Below, piece after piece: positions 43,434-52,144 of a stretch of 64,000 nucleotides of DNA (its first letter is position 1; each line of letters starts with the position of its first letter). Made by a program: the position numbers and the translations under genes. The notes below the pieces were generated by a model. That model saw only the letters and a list, made by a program, of their open reading frames with translations, had not been told where the DNA came from and searched no databases. The stretch is from Bradyrhizobium sp. BR 10289 (GTDB lineage: Bacteria > Pseudomonadota > Alphaproteobacteria > Rhizobiales > Xanthobacteraceae): the NCBI RefSeq assembly GCF_019455385.1, contig NZ_JACOFR010000028.1, positions 28,707 to 92,706 on the forward strand, in the 5' to 3' direction.

Positions 43434-44654
43434 TTAATCGCCCGAAGCAGGCGCCGACATCGCGCGGACTGCGACAAGCGCAGCGGCAAAGCCGGCCGCC
43501 GCACCCACGCCGAGCGCCCAGCGCGGGCCGAGATTGTCCGCCACCCATCCGACGATAGGTGCGCCGATGGGTGTGCCGCCGAGCGCGACGCCGAGGCGCA
43601 ATGCCATCACGCGTCCTCTCATCCGCGGCTCGGTCGAGAGCTGCATCAGGCTGTTCGAGGTATTGGTGACCGTCAGGGCGGCGATGCCGATCACCACGAG
43701 GGCGGCGGCGAACAGCCAGTAGCTGGGGGCAAGCGCGGCCAGCGTACAGCCTGTTCCGAAAGTTGCAGCCCCCAACAGCAGCGAGACGAACTGCGGCTGT
43801 GCGCGTCCTGCGGCCAGCAACGCGCCCGAGATCGTGCCGATCGCCATCGTCGACGACAGCAGGCCAAAGCCGCGCGCATCGGTGTGGAAGACGGTGACCG
43901 CCATGGTCGAGATGAAGATCGGGAAGTTGAGCCCAAACGTGCCGATCAGGAACAGCATGATCATGATCGCCCTGAGATCCGGGCGCGACCAGACGTAGTG
44001 AAAACCTTCCGTCATGCCGCCCTTGGCCCGGATGGCCCGCGCGTTCGGGCGAAGCTCCGAGCTGCGCAGCGAGGCGAGGGAGCCGAGCACCGCCATGAAG
44101 GATGCGGCGTTGAGCAGGAACGCCCATCCGGTGCCGATCGACGCGATGACAGTCCCCGCGATCGCGGGCCCGATCATCCGCGCGGCGTTGAAGGACGTCG
44201 AGTTCAGCGCGATGGCGTTGGAGAGGTCGTCATCGCCGACGAGCTCGGTCACGAATGTCTGGCGCACCGGAGCGTCGAAGGCAGCAGCGCAGCCGAACAG
44301 GAACGCGAACGCGTAGACGTGCCAGAGCTGCAACAGGCCGGTGACGGTGAGCAGGCCAAGGGACAGGGCCAGCACACCCATCGTCGCCTGCGTCGCGATC
44401 AGAAGTCGTCGCTGGTTGAAGTGATCGGCCGCAAATCCCGTCCACGGCATCAGCAGGAGTTGTGGTCCGAACTGAAGCGCCATCACCACGCCCACAGCCG
44501 ACGCATTGTGCCGCGTGAGCTCGGTGAGAACGAGCCAGTCTTGGGCGGCACGCTGCATCCACGTCCCGGTGTTGGACACCAGTGCGCCCGCGGCCCAGAC
44601 GCGGTAATTGAAGTTTCGGAGAGAGCGAAACGTACCTGCGGCCGGCACGCTCAC
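43434..44654 (-). CDS. MFS transporter (EntS/YbdA-like)
   Basis: The 406-residue protein begins VSVPAAGTFRSLRNFNYRVW with helix 1 at WAAGALVSNTGTWMQRAAQDW. The GTWMQRAAQDWLVLTELT segment and the domain order match the EntS/MFS_3-type exporters that include siderophore and drug pumps. The start is the GTG at 44654, which overlaps the upstream gene's TGA (GTGA overlap). It is the last gene of the operon with the isochorismatase-like gene. Confidence 0.87.
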   Translation of the reverse strand: MSVPAAGTFRSLRNFNYRVWAAGALVSNTGTWMQRAAQDWLVLTELTRHNASAVGVVMALQFGPQLLLMPWTGFAADHFNQRRLLIATQATMGVLALSLGLLTVTGLLQLWHVYAFAFLFGCAAAFDAPVRQTFVTELVGDDDLSNAIALNSTSFNAARMIGPAIAGTVIASIGTGWAFLLNAASFMAVLGSLASLRSSELRPNARAIRAKGGMTEGFHYVWSRPDLRAIMIMLFLIGTFGLNFPIFISTMAVTVFHTDARGFGLLSSTMAIGTISGALLAAGRAQPQFVSLLLGAATFGTGCTLAALAPSYWLFAAALVVIGIAALTVTNTSNSLMQLSTEPRMRGRVMALRLGVALGGTPIGAPIVGWVADNLGPRWALGVGAAAGFAAALVAVRAMSAPASGD

Positions 44655-44980
44655 GAACCTGTTGGCGTGTTGCCGCCGTGGAATCGGCCGAAATGCCGTG
44701 CGCAAAATAGGCTGAGGAGCAGGGCGCCGCCCCCGAGTGCAGCCACGTCACGCGTGTCCATCAGGGCAAACTCTCCGACCCGACAGACGAGGAGATAGCC
44801 GACGACGACGTTGAAAAAGCCCCAGAGCACGTTGACCGTCGACGAGGATAGTCCTTCGCCCCGCGGTTGTGCGAACGGGCTCTGGAATGGTTCTCCGCGC
44901 AGGCCACTGACGAGATGCGGAATGGCGTTCGCCAGAAATGCACCGCCGAAGAAATAGGAAACGAGATGAAGCCAGTTCAT
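44651..44980 (-). CDS. Small membrane protein in the isochorismatase / MFS operon (109 aa)
   Basis: The product begins MNWLHLVSYFFGGAFLANAI and has three to four membrane helices (NVLWGFFNVVVGYLLVC; AALGGGALLLSLFCARHFG). Its ATG overlaps the TGA of the isochorismatase gene (ATGA) and its own stop overlaps the MFS start (GTGA), so all three are translationally coupled. I do not know the family. Its place suggests a transporter accessory or membrane partner. Confidence 0.75.
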   Translation of the reverse strand: MNWLHLVSYFFGGAFLANAIPHLVSGLRGEPFQSPFAQPRGEGLSSSTVNVLWGFFNVVVGYLLVCRVGEFALMDTRDVAALGGGALLLSLFCARHFGRFHGGNTPTGS

Positions 44981-45546
44981 GCCTGCGCGCTCCGTGTTGC
45001 CAGCAACTCGATGATCGCCTGCGTGGTGCCGCTCTCGCCGAGACGCGGAAAGACGTTTGTAATGCTGTAGTCGTGGGCTTCGGACCGCGCATCGGTCATC
45101 GCGTCCGTGGCGAGGCTGACATTGAAGCCCGCCTCGTAGGCCTGGCGCGCGGTGGACTCGACGCCGGTGCCGGTCGCGACGCCGGCGATGACGACCTGCG
45201 TGACGCCGCGCGATCGCAGCTGGCTTTCGAGATCGGTGCTGGCGAATGCACCCCAGGTCCGCTTGGTCACGATGATATCGCCGGGTTGCTGCTCGAGCTC
45301 CGGAATGAGAGTGGTCCATCCGTCGGGGAGCGGACCGCCGGCCCGCGGCCGCTCGGTACGGCCCGGCGCTCCGCCATCGACGTTGACCAGCACGACCGGC
45401 AGGCGATGCCGCCGAAACGCAGCAGCAAGCGTGCAGGAGCGCTGCACGACTTCGTCGATCGAATCGAGCAACGGTGACTCGACGATGCCGCGTTGCAGGT
45501 CGACGACAATGAGCGCGGTGATCGGGTCGAGCGTGGTGAGAGGCAT
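44977..45546 (-). CDS. Isochorismatase-like hydrolase
   Basis: The 189-residue protein has the family Asp (ALIVVDLQRGIVES near residue 15), the Lys region (IIVTKRTWGAFASTD near 93) and the strand VVIAGVATGTGVESTARQA near 118. Cysteine hydrolases of this fold carry Cys in the T-x-x-C position; here it is Gly (TGTGVEST), as in true isochorismatases such as EntB and PhzD, so amidase activity is unlikely. The partners are a MarR regulator, a membrane protein and an EntS-like pump. The substrate is unknown. Confidence 0.85.
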   Translation of the reverse strand: MPLTTLDPITALIVVDLQRGIVESPLLDSIDEVVQRSCTLAAAFRRHRLPVVLVNVDGGAPGRTERPRAGGPLPDGWTTLIPELEQQPGDIIVTKRTWGAFASTDLESQLRSRGVTQVVIAGVATGTGVESTARQAYEAGFNVSLATDAMTDARSEAHDYSITNVFPRLGESGTTQAIIELLATRSAQA

Positions 45547-45594
45547 TGTTTTTCCTTCCGGCAGGCCAATGCGTGGTGGATCAGGAGGGCAGCT

Positions 45595-46047
45595 TCAATC
45601 GTCGATGAGCCGCTTCAGCAATTCGATCGCACCGGCCAGTTCCTCCTGCTCGCGCGATGAAAGCCGTGTTGCGATGGTACGCGCCAGCCAATCCTGGCGT
45701 GCGGCGCGCCCGACCCGGAGCCGATCGCGGCAGGCCTTCGTGAGGGACAGAATGGTTTGGCGGCCGTCTTCGGGATCTGGTGCACCGCTGACGAGACCTG
45801 CTGCCTGGAGCCCGGCGATTGCGGTGCTCATCGACTGCGGACGCATCCCCTCCGACCGTGCCAGGCTCGATACCGTTGCGGTACCCTCCTTTTCCAGCCG
45901 CAGCACGACGGACACCTGTGACGGCGTCAGGTCGCCCTCGCTGCCCTGCTCCCGAAGCCGGCGCTTCAGCTTTCCTGCCACGGAACGGAGATCTTCGGCG
46001 AGCGCGCCGGCGCGCGCGGAGGGGCGCTGGTCCGATGAACTGTTCAT
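45595..46047 (-). CDS. MarR family transcriptional regulator
   Basis: The 150-residue protein has the MarR winged helix: LRSVAGKLKRRLREQGSEGD, LTPSQVSVVLRLEKEGTATV, SLARSEGMRPQSMSTAIAGL and the wing PDPEDGRQTILSLT. It heads the operon with the isochorismatase-like gene 48 bases downstream and probably regulates it in response to a phenolic or drug-like ligand. A palindrome lies just upstream. Confidence 0.9.
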   Translation of the reverse strand: MNSSSDQRPSARAGALAEDLRSVAGKLKRRLREQGSEGDLTPSQVSVVLRLEKEGTATVSSLARSEGMRPQSMSTAIAGLQAAGLVSGAPDPEDGRQTILSLTKACRDRLRVGRAARQDWLARTIATRLSSREQEELAGAIELLKRLIDD

Positions 46048-46072
46048 GGCGGAGCAAATAGCATATAGGAAG

Positions 46073-46090
46073 ATAAACTGCTAAGTTTAT
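46073..46090. promoter_or_regulatory. Candidate MarR operator
   Basis: ATAAACT (46073-46079) and AGTTTAT (46084-46090) are perfect arms around GCTA, in an AT-rich stretch 26-43 bases upstream of the MarR start. The 18-base dyad is the size typical of MarR sites. That MarR binds it is inferred. Confidence 0.55.
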
Positions 46091-46206
46091 ATGGGTAGGT
46101 TGTCTGAATAAATCGTGATTGGCGCTCCCGCGCATCGAGAAATTGTGTTGGGTTTTTGGGGTGCGCGATGATTGTGCGGCGACCGTCGCTCGCGGAGGGG
46201 CGCGCA

Positions 46207-46223
46207 CTTAGAACGATTCAATA
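46207..46223. promoter_or_regulatory. Possible iron-responsive (Irr-like) box
   Basis: CTTAGAACGATTCAATA at 46207-46223 has TTAGAA then three bases then TTC, resembling the left half of the Irr box (TTTAGAA-N3-TTCTAAA) of rhizobia. The right half is poor. A second CGATTCAA follows at 46230-46237. It lies about 100 bases upstream of the siderophore receptor start. Weak. Confidence 0.3.
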
Positions 46224-46320
46224 CTAGAGCGATTCAAGTCGCCGATATGTTCTCTTCGTCCACGGCGGCTGCTAGATGCGCCAGCTTCAATGCTGAGTCT
46301 GACCTGGAAGTGAATCGAAA

Positions 46321-48648
46321 GTGCGTGCCTCTGTGGATGGTCCCCGCGTCAGTGGCCATCGTCCCCGTGCCGGCAAGAGCCGTGCAGGTCTTCTCCTCGG
46401 CGCAGCGGTGCTGCTCGCTGAATCCGCCTCCAACACGACGGGAGCACAGGCGCAATCGGCGTTGCCGCCGGTGGCGGTCGAAGCTCCAGTACAGCGGCCG
46501 AAGCCGGCGCGCGCAGCGGAACAGGCGGCCCAACGGCGGAAGCAAATCGCCGCGCGCCAGCGTACTCCCAATCCCGCACCAGCCGTACCGACGCTTTCCG
46601 AGCGCGCCGCCGCTGCGGCCGCCGCCCAGCAAGCCGCCAAGCTCGGCTACCGTGCGATGCCGAGTGCGACCACGCTGCGCAGCGGCGCTTCGCCGCTCGA
46701 CACCTCGCAATCGGTGAACGTCGTGCCCGAGCAGGTGTTGAAAGACCAGCTGCCGCGCAATATCGACGATGCGCTCATCAACGTCTCCGGCATCACCCAG
46801 ACCAATACGCTCGCCGGTTCGCAGGACGCCGTTATCCGCCGGGGCTTCGGCGACAATCGCGACGGCTCGATCATGCGGAACGGCATGCCGCTGGTGCAGG
46901 GGCGCAGCTTCAACTCCGCGGTCGAAAGCGTCGAGGTGCTGAAAGGCCCGGCTTCGCTGCTCTACGGCATCATGGACCCCGGCGGCATCGTCAACACCAT
47001 CAGCAAGCGTCCGGAGCTCTATCAACACGGTTCAGTCACGCTGCTCGGTTCGGCCTTCAGTGCCGACAAGACCGGCGCCGACGGTCTGCTCGACATCACC
47101 GGTCCGATCGGCGATCAGGGCCTTGCCTATCGTTTCATCGGGTACGGCGTCAGCGAGGATTATTGGCGCAATTTCGGTCGTCACCGTGAGATGCTGGTTG
47201 CGCCGTCACTCGCCTGGTATGGCGAGACCACAACGGTACAGCTCAACTATGAGCACCGCGAGTTCATCTATCCGTTCGATCGCGGCACTGCGTTCAATCC
47301 GGCAACGAAAGCGCCGCTGGCGGTTCCCGCGACGCGCCGGCTCGACGAGCCCTTCAACAACACGTGGGGGACGTCGGACCTGATTCAGGCCTCCGTCGAG
47401 CATCGCCTCAACCAGGACTGGAAGCTCTACGCCGGCTACAGCTACAACACCGAGACTTTCAGCGCCAACCAGCTCCGCATTACCAACATTAACTTCACGA
47501 CTGGCGCCGAGACGCGCAGCAATGATGGCACAGGAAGCTCGCTCAGCAACGTGAGCTACGGAACATCGTACGTTTCCGGCGGCTTCTGGCTCGGCAACAT
47601 GCGCAATGACGTCGTGTTCGGCGGCGACGGTCAGTATCGCACCATCTACCGTGACACCCTGATCCGGCAGACAACTCCCGCATTCAATGTCTACAATCCT
47701 GTCTACGGACTGATCGGGCCGGGGACGACGCCTTCGAATCCCGACAGCGCCCAGACCGATAAGCTTGGCCAGTGGTCGCTGTTCTTCCAGGACACGTTGC
47801 ATCTCACCGAGCGGTTCGCACTGGTCGGGGGCGTGCGTTACATGGACTATGACCAGATCGCCGGGCGTGGAAAGCCGTTCAACACCAATACCAACGTATC
47901 CCAGGATAAGGTGCTTCCCCTTGGCGGCGCCATCTTCAAGCTGACCGACGAAGTCTCGCTTTATGCAAGCTACACCGAGTCGCTAAAACCGAACTCGACC
48001 ATTGCGCCGATCGGCATCGTGATCGATTCCAAGGTCGCGCCCGAGGAGGGCGTCTCGTACGAGACCGGTGTGAAGTTCGATTTGAACAAGCGCATCTCCG
48101 GCACGCTGGCGCTCTACGATCTCGACAAGAAGAACGTGCAGACGACGGTGACCAACAGCGCTGGTAACGTCGAACTTCACACCGTTGGCCGCGCACATTC
48201 GCGCGGTGTGGAGCTGGATGTCACCGGCAGGCTCACCGATAGCTGGGCGTTGATCGGCAGCTATGGCTATACCGACGCGCGCGTTACGGCGTCGGAGGAT
48301 CCGACGCTTTACGGCAGGAAGCTGCAGAATGTTGCGCTGAATACGGCGTCACTTTATCTGGTCTATGATTTCGGCACTGCATTACCCGGCCAGCTTCGGC
48401 TCGGTGGTGGCGCGCGCTATGTCGGCGACCGCCCCGGCGATGCAACCAACAGCTTCTTCTTGCCGTCCTATGTCGTCGCCGACATTTTCGCGACCTATGA
48501 AACGAAATACCAGAATACGCCGGTGATCTATCAGTTCAACGTCAAGAACTTGTTCGATACCGTCTACTATCCCTCCGCCGTCAACAATCTGAATGTCGCC
48601 ATCGGCGATGCCCGCCGCTTCTCGATGTCGGCAACGGTGAAGTTCTAG
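46321..48648 (+). CDS. TonB-dependent siderophore receptor
   Basis: The 775-residue outer membrane protein has an N-terminal signal region, a Pro/Ala-rich linker, a plug domain (TSQSVNVVPEQVLKDQLPRN, then INVSGITQTNTLAGSQDAVI) and a long beta barrel (many alternating aromatic strands) ending in Phe (RRFSMSATVKF). It lacks an STN domain, so it is a transport-only receptor. The GTG at 46321 is the first start. It begins an operon with a small protein and a PepSY protein, so it imports a ferric siderophore. Confidence 0.92.
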   Translation: MRASVDGPRVSGHRPRAGKSRAGLLLGAAVLLAESASNTTGAQAQSALPPVAVEAPVQRPKPARAAEQAAQRRKQIAARQRTPNPAPAVPTLSERAAAAAAAQQAAKLGYRAMPSATTLRSGASPLDTSQSVNVVPEQVLKDQLPRNIDDALINVSGITQTNTLAGSQDAVIRRGFGDNRDGSIMRNGMPLVQGRSFNSAVESVEVLKGPASLLYGIMDPGGIVNTISKRPELYQHGSVTLLGSAFSADKTGADGLLDITGPIGDQGLAYRFIGYGVSEDYWRNFGRHREMLVAPSLAWYGETTTVQLNYEHREFIYPFDRGTAFNPATKAPLAVPATRRLDEPFNNTWGTSDLIQASVEHRLNQDWKLYAGYSYNTETFSANQLRITNINFTTGAETRSNDGTGSSLSNVSYGTSYVSGGFWLGNMRNDVVFGGDGQYRTIYRDTLIRQTTPAFNVYNPVYGLIGPGTTPSNPDSAQTDKLGQWSLFFQDTLHLTERFALVGGVRYMDYDQIAGRGKPFNTNTNVSQDKVLPLGGAIFKLTDEVSLYASYTESLKPNSTIAPIGIVIDSKVAPEEGVSYETGVKFDLNKRISGTLALYDLDKKNVQTTVTNSAGNVELHTVGRAHSRGVELDVTGRLTDSWALIGSYGYTDARVTASEDPTLYGRKLQNVALNTASLYLVYDFGTALPGQLRLGGGARYVGDRPGDATNSFFLPSYVVADIFATYETKYQNTPVIYQFNVKNLFDTVYYPSAVNNLNVAIGDARRFSMSATVKF

Positions 48649-48650
48649 CG

Positions 48651-48983
48651 ATGGCGACGCGGCACAAAGCCATCGCGCCGATGATCGCGGTGGCGTCTGC
48701 CTGCGTTGCCGCTACAGGTGCGTGCCTCACCGGCGTCGCCATCGCGAGACATGCGCCTCACTCGGCGACCGCGCAAAAATCTGTGGAGCTCCTCCGCAAG
48801 CCGGCGGCGCAGAAAATCTTTGTCGCCGCCGAGCTCGAATATCCCGTGCTTGCCACGGCGGAGCGCGCGGCGATCGTGGCTGACATCGGTGCGTTCGTCG
48901 CCGATGCTCTGCCGATCTACCAGATCGCCGCGCATCAGCAGGCCGCGATCGCCCTCTTCAAGAAGGTCGGCTTCAATGAGTAG
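48651..48983 (+). CDS. Small membrane or exported protein in the siderophore operon (110 aa)
   Basis: The product begins MATRHKAIAPMIAVASACVAATG and has one hydrophobic segment, followed by a helical soluble region (KSVELLRKPAAQKIFVAAEL, IAAHQQAAIALFKKVGFNE). It starts 2 bases after the receptor and its stop overlaps the PepSY start by 8 bases, so it is a fixed operon member. I do not recognise the family. A periplasmic helper in iron release or an assembly factor is a guess from position. Confidence 0.75.
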   Translation: MATRHKAIAPMIAVASACVAATGACLTGVAIARHAPHSATAQKSVELLRKPAAQKIFVAAELEYPVLATAERAAIVADIGAFVADALPIYQIAAHQQAAIALFKKVGFNE

Positions 48984-50208
48984 GTTGGGGCATCACATCA
49001 AGGCCGGTCTGCTCCAGGTCCATTCCATCGCGGGCCTTGCGCTGGCGCTGCTGCTGTCGCTGATCGCGCTGACCGGCGCGATCATGAGTTTTGAGGACGA
49101 GATCGTCGACCACCTCAATGCGGGAATCATGCACGTCGCGCCGCGCACCGCACCGGCGCTGATGCCGGACGAACTGGTAGCCCGGCTGAAGGCGGCGCAG
49201 GACCTCGGCAAGGTCTCGGCCGTCACGCTGTCGAGCGATCCGGCTGCCGCCGTACGTGTCCGCTTCGCGCGCGACGAGCAGGGCGCGCGGCCGGCATCGC
49301 TCTGTGTCGACCCCTATGATGCGCATGTGCTGGGCGCGCCGCGTGGCGAGGAATTTTTTGCGACCGTGCGCAGGCTGCATCGCTGGCTGCTGATCCCCGG
49401 CGATGCCAAGGGCTGGGGCCGCCAGATCACCGGCGTTGCCGCGATCGGCCTGATCGTCATGCTGATCTCGGGCCTCGTGCTGCGCTGGCCGCGCCGCGCC
49501 GGCAGCGTGAAGATGTGGCTGAAGCCGAATCTCCGGCTCGGCGGCCGCGCCCTGCACCGGTCGCTGCATGCGGTGATCGGCACGTGGGTGCTGCCGGTCT
49601 ATCTGGTGATGACGCTGACCGGGCTGTGGTACTCGTTCGACTGGTACAAGTACGGCGTCGTCTGGCTGCTGTCGCGCCCGGAGGTCACGGCTGCAAAGAT
49701 GCAGCCGAAGATGTCCGCAAAGGCGCCGCGCGAGGCCGCGCGACCAAAACCGGACCAGCCGATCGGATTCGATCAGGCATGGACGACGTTCCGGCGCGAG
49801 GAAGGCGACCATTTCTCCAGGGCGTTGTTCACGCTGCCGGCTGGCCCGGGCACATTGATACGGATCCGGTCGTGGGGGAAGGATTCCGCGCTCGATACCA
49901 CGCGCGATGAATTCCGCATCGATGCGGTTACGGGGCAGCTGGCCTCGGCCGAGCGTTACGCCGACAAGACGTTCGGCGAGAGGGTCATCGCCAACGTGCT
50001 CGACATCCACCGCGGCGCGGTTTTGGGCTGGCCCGGCAAGCTCGCCTTCATGATCGCCGCGGCGCTGATGCCGCTGTTCGCGGTGACGGGCGTGCTGCTG
50101 TACCTGTCGCGCCGCAAGCTGCGGCCGTCACGCCAGCGCGCAACGTTCGGCGATGATGCCGCCAATCGCGCGGGTGACGGGCAGGTCGCAGCCCGCGGCA
50201 ATGTCTAG
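48976..50208 (+). CDS. PepSY-associated TM protein (siderophore-iron reductase-like)
   Basis: The 410-residue protein has the PepSY-TM pattern: helix IHSIAGLALALLLSLIALTG-like at 17-40, HRWLLIPGDAKGWGRQITG near 135, helix IGLIVMLISGLVLRW, LHRSLHAVIGTWVLPVYLVM and a last helix at about 370-390. Conserved His in these helices bind haem or iron in related PiuB / FsqB-like proteins. After a TonB receptor it probably reduces or releases iron from the siderophore at the inner membrane. Its 3' end overlaps the convergent LysR gene by 81 bases. Confidence 0.87.
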   Translation: MSRLGHHIKAGLLQVHSIAGLALALLLSLIALTGAIMSFEDEIVDHLNAGIMHVAPRTAPALMPDELVARLKAAQDLGKVSAVTLSSDPAAAVRVRFARDEQGARPASLCVDPYDAHVLGAPRGEEFFATVRRLHRWLLIPGDAKGWGRQITGVAAIGLIVMLISGLVLRWPRRAGSVKMWLKPNLRLGGRALHRSLHAVIGTWVLPVYLVMTLTGLWYSFDWYKYGVVWLLSRPEVTAAKMQPKMSAKAPREAARPKPDQPIGFDQAWTTFRREEGDHFSRALFTLPAGPGTLIRIRSWGKDSALDTTRDEFRIDAVTGQLASAERYADKTFGERVIANVLDIHRGAVLGWPGKLAFMIAAALMPLFAVTGVLLYLSRRKLRPSRQRATFGDDAANRAGDGQVAARGNV

Positions 50209-51000
50209 GGCGAGCTCGACGGCATTGAGCTGGGGCAGGTCGGCCAGATCGCCTGCGGGCCGCAGCGCCTTCCGCATCCCGAGCCTCACCGGCAAGGCGG
50301 CATAGCCGAGACCGGCCTTGACGGCGCCGACCAGTGCGGAGAGCGAACCTGCTTCGCAGGCCACGGCCCACTCACGTCCGACGAGGCGCAGGCCGCGCAG
50401 CGCCTCGTCGCGATAGGCGCAGCCCTCGGCGAATGCCACCAGCGGAACGGCGGCGCCCGATTGCACCACAGCCTTGCCAGACAAGGCCTTGCCGAACCAT
50501 GCCATCGGCTCGAACGCGATCGCGGCGCTAGCCGCATTCGACGGCGCACGCTTGTAGAAGGCAAGATCGAGCCGGCCGCAGCCGACGTCTTCGGCGAGCC
50601 GCGCCGACAGGCCGGTGCGCAGCGACAGGCGCGCGTCGGGAAAGCGCGCACGGATCTCGCCGATGGCCGATGTGAAATCGCGCTCGAGGAAATCTGAGGG
50701 AACGCCGAGCCTGATCGGCTCACCCGGATGCGGCGCGCGCATGGCGGCAACTGCGCGCTCGTTGAGCGCGATCATCTCGCGCGCATGTGCCACGAGTTCG
50801 GCGCCCTTCGCGGTCGGGCCGAGCACACGGCCGCGGGCACGGTTCAGCAGGGGAAGGCCGACCACGGCTTCGAGCCTGATGATCTGGAGACTGATCGCAG
50901 ACTGCGACCGCCCCAGCCGCTGCGCGGCGCGCGAAAAGCTCTTCAGCTCGACGATGGCGAGCAGGGACCGGAGCGTGTCGATATCGAGGGTCGTTGGCAT
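50128..51000 (-). CDS. LysR family transcriptional regulator
   Basis: The 290-residue protein has the LysR helix-turn-helix (IDTLRSLLAIVELKSFSRAA, LGRSQSAISLQIIRLEAVVG at about 7-45) and a substrate domain (IRLGVPSDFLERDFTSAIGE; VGCGRLDLAFYKRA). It diverges from the hydrolase gene and is likely its regulator. Its C-terminal 81 bases overlap the end of the PepSY gene on the other strand. Confidence 0.92.
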   Translation of the reverse strand: MPTTLDIDTLRSLLAIVELKSFSRAAQRLGRSQSAISLQIIRLEAVVGLPLLNRARGRVLGPTAKGAELVAHAREMIALNERAVAAMRAPHPGEPIRLGVPSDFLERDFTSAIGEIRARFPDARLSLRTGLSARLAEDVGCGRLDLAFYKRAPSNAASAAIAFEPMAWFGKALSGKAVVQSGAAVPLVAFAEGCAYRDEALRGLRLVGREWAVACEAGSLSALVGAVKAGLGYAALPVRLGMRKALRPAGDLADLPQLNAVELALDIAAGCDLPVTRAIGGIIAERCALA

Positions 51001-51060
51001 GGCGGAAACTCCGGACGGAGCCGTGCTGGTCCAGCAACACGGCAGCCAGAATGAGATTTA

Positions 51061-51077
51061 TCAATGAAGCCATTGCA
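51061..51077. promoter_or_regulatory. Candidate LysR box
   Basis: CAATG (51062-51066) and CATTG (51071-51075) flank AAGC, about 65 bases upstream of the LysR start and 85 bases upstream of the hydrolase start. This fits the T-N11-A type dyad of LysR sites. Binding is inferred. Confidence 0.4.
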
Positions 51078-51160
51078 GAAATCAATTTCTCCCGCGCATG
51101 GCGGTGGCGCTATCTGGCAGACGCGCCGATCACAACTGGTGACGCGGGGGAGGAAAACAC

Positions 51161-52063
51161 ATGCAACGCCGCAATGTTCTGAAGGGCCTCGGATTGACTG
51201 CCACCGCCGCCATGGCCGCCACGCCGGCTTTTGCCCAAAGCGCCGGCGCGGCCGCGACCTCACCGTCTGCCTGGCCCGCGCCGCAGCTGGCCACCGGCAC
51301 CCGGCTCGGCCATTGCCGCGTCGGCAATGGTCCGGTTGCTTGCGTGGTACTGCATGAATGGCTCGGCGACCACGTCAACTGGGAACAGGTGCTGCCTTAT
51401 CTCGATCCCGCGCGTCACAGCGTTGTGTTCATGGATCTCCGCGGCTATGGCTGGTCGCGCGGCATGAGCGGCGCCTACACGCTGGACGAGGCGGTCGCTG
51501 ATGTGCTGCGCAGCACTGATGAGCTTGCGATCGCGCGTTTCCATCTGGTCGGGCATTCGATGTCCGGCCTCGTGGCGCAGAAGCTCGCGCTTCAGGCCGC
51601 CGGCCGGATCCAGAGCGTCACGCTGTTCTCGCCGGTGCCGCCGACCGGCTTCCGCGCCGACGAGGCGGCGTTGAAGGCGCTCAACGCCGTCATCGACGAG
51701 GACGAGGCGGCCGGCCGCGCGATCACCGCGCGCACCGCCAGCCGCTACGGCGCCGGCTGGCTGCATCGCAAGCTTGCGATCGCGCGCGCGGCGGCTACGC
51801 CGGAGGCGATGCGCGGCTATCTCAGGATGTTCACGACCTCCGCCATCACCGAGGGAACGCATGGGCTGACCGCGCCGCTGCATGTCGTGACCGGCGCGCT
51901 GGATATTCCGTTCTACCGCGGCGAGCCCCTGCGAAATGCTTTTACTCTCGCCTATCCCAGCGTGACGTTCGAGACCATTGAGGATGCCGGCCATTATTCC
52001 ATGCTGGAGACGCCGGTGCGGGTGGCAAGCATCATCGAAAAGCAGCTGGCCGCCGCAGGCTGA
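51161..52063 (+). CDS. Exported alpha/beta-hydrolase
   Basis: The 300-residue protein has a Tat/Sec-type signal (MQRRNVLKGLGLTATAAMAA, cleaved near PAFAQS). The nucleophile elbow is LVGHSMSGLVAQKLA near residue 128, and the late ETIEDAGHYSML carries the catalytic His. The oxyanion region is VVLHEWLGDHVNWEQ. Substrate unknown. The LysR gene diverges from it and the rhodanese gene follows 81 bases downstream. Confidence 0.9.
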   Translation: MQRRNVLKGLGLTATAAMAATPAFAQSAGAAATSPSAWPAPQLATGTRLGHCRVGNGPVACVVLHEWLGDHVNWEQVLPYLDPARHSVVFMDLRGYGWSRGMSGAYTLDEAVADVLRSTDELAIARFHLVGHSMSGLVAQKLALQAAGRIQSVTLFSPVPPTGFRADEAALKALNAVIDEDEAAGRAITARTASRYGAGWLHRKLAIARAAATPEAMRGYLRMFTTSAITEGTHGLTAPLHVVTGALDIPFYRGEPLRNAFTLAYPSVTFETIEDAGHYSMLETPVRVASIIEKQLAAAG

Positions 52064-52144
52064 GGCCGCCCTGCAGTGGGGTGGCTAGCCAAGGCCGTCG
52101 CAATGGTTCAAAAGCTCATGGCTCGCCTCACCAGGGTTTTTGCC

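Noticed and set aside
45152..46084. Plus-strand open frame over isochorismatase and MarR genes
   Set aside because: Antisense to two genes with clear family motifs.
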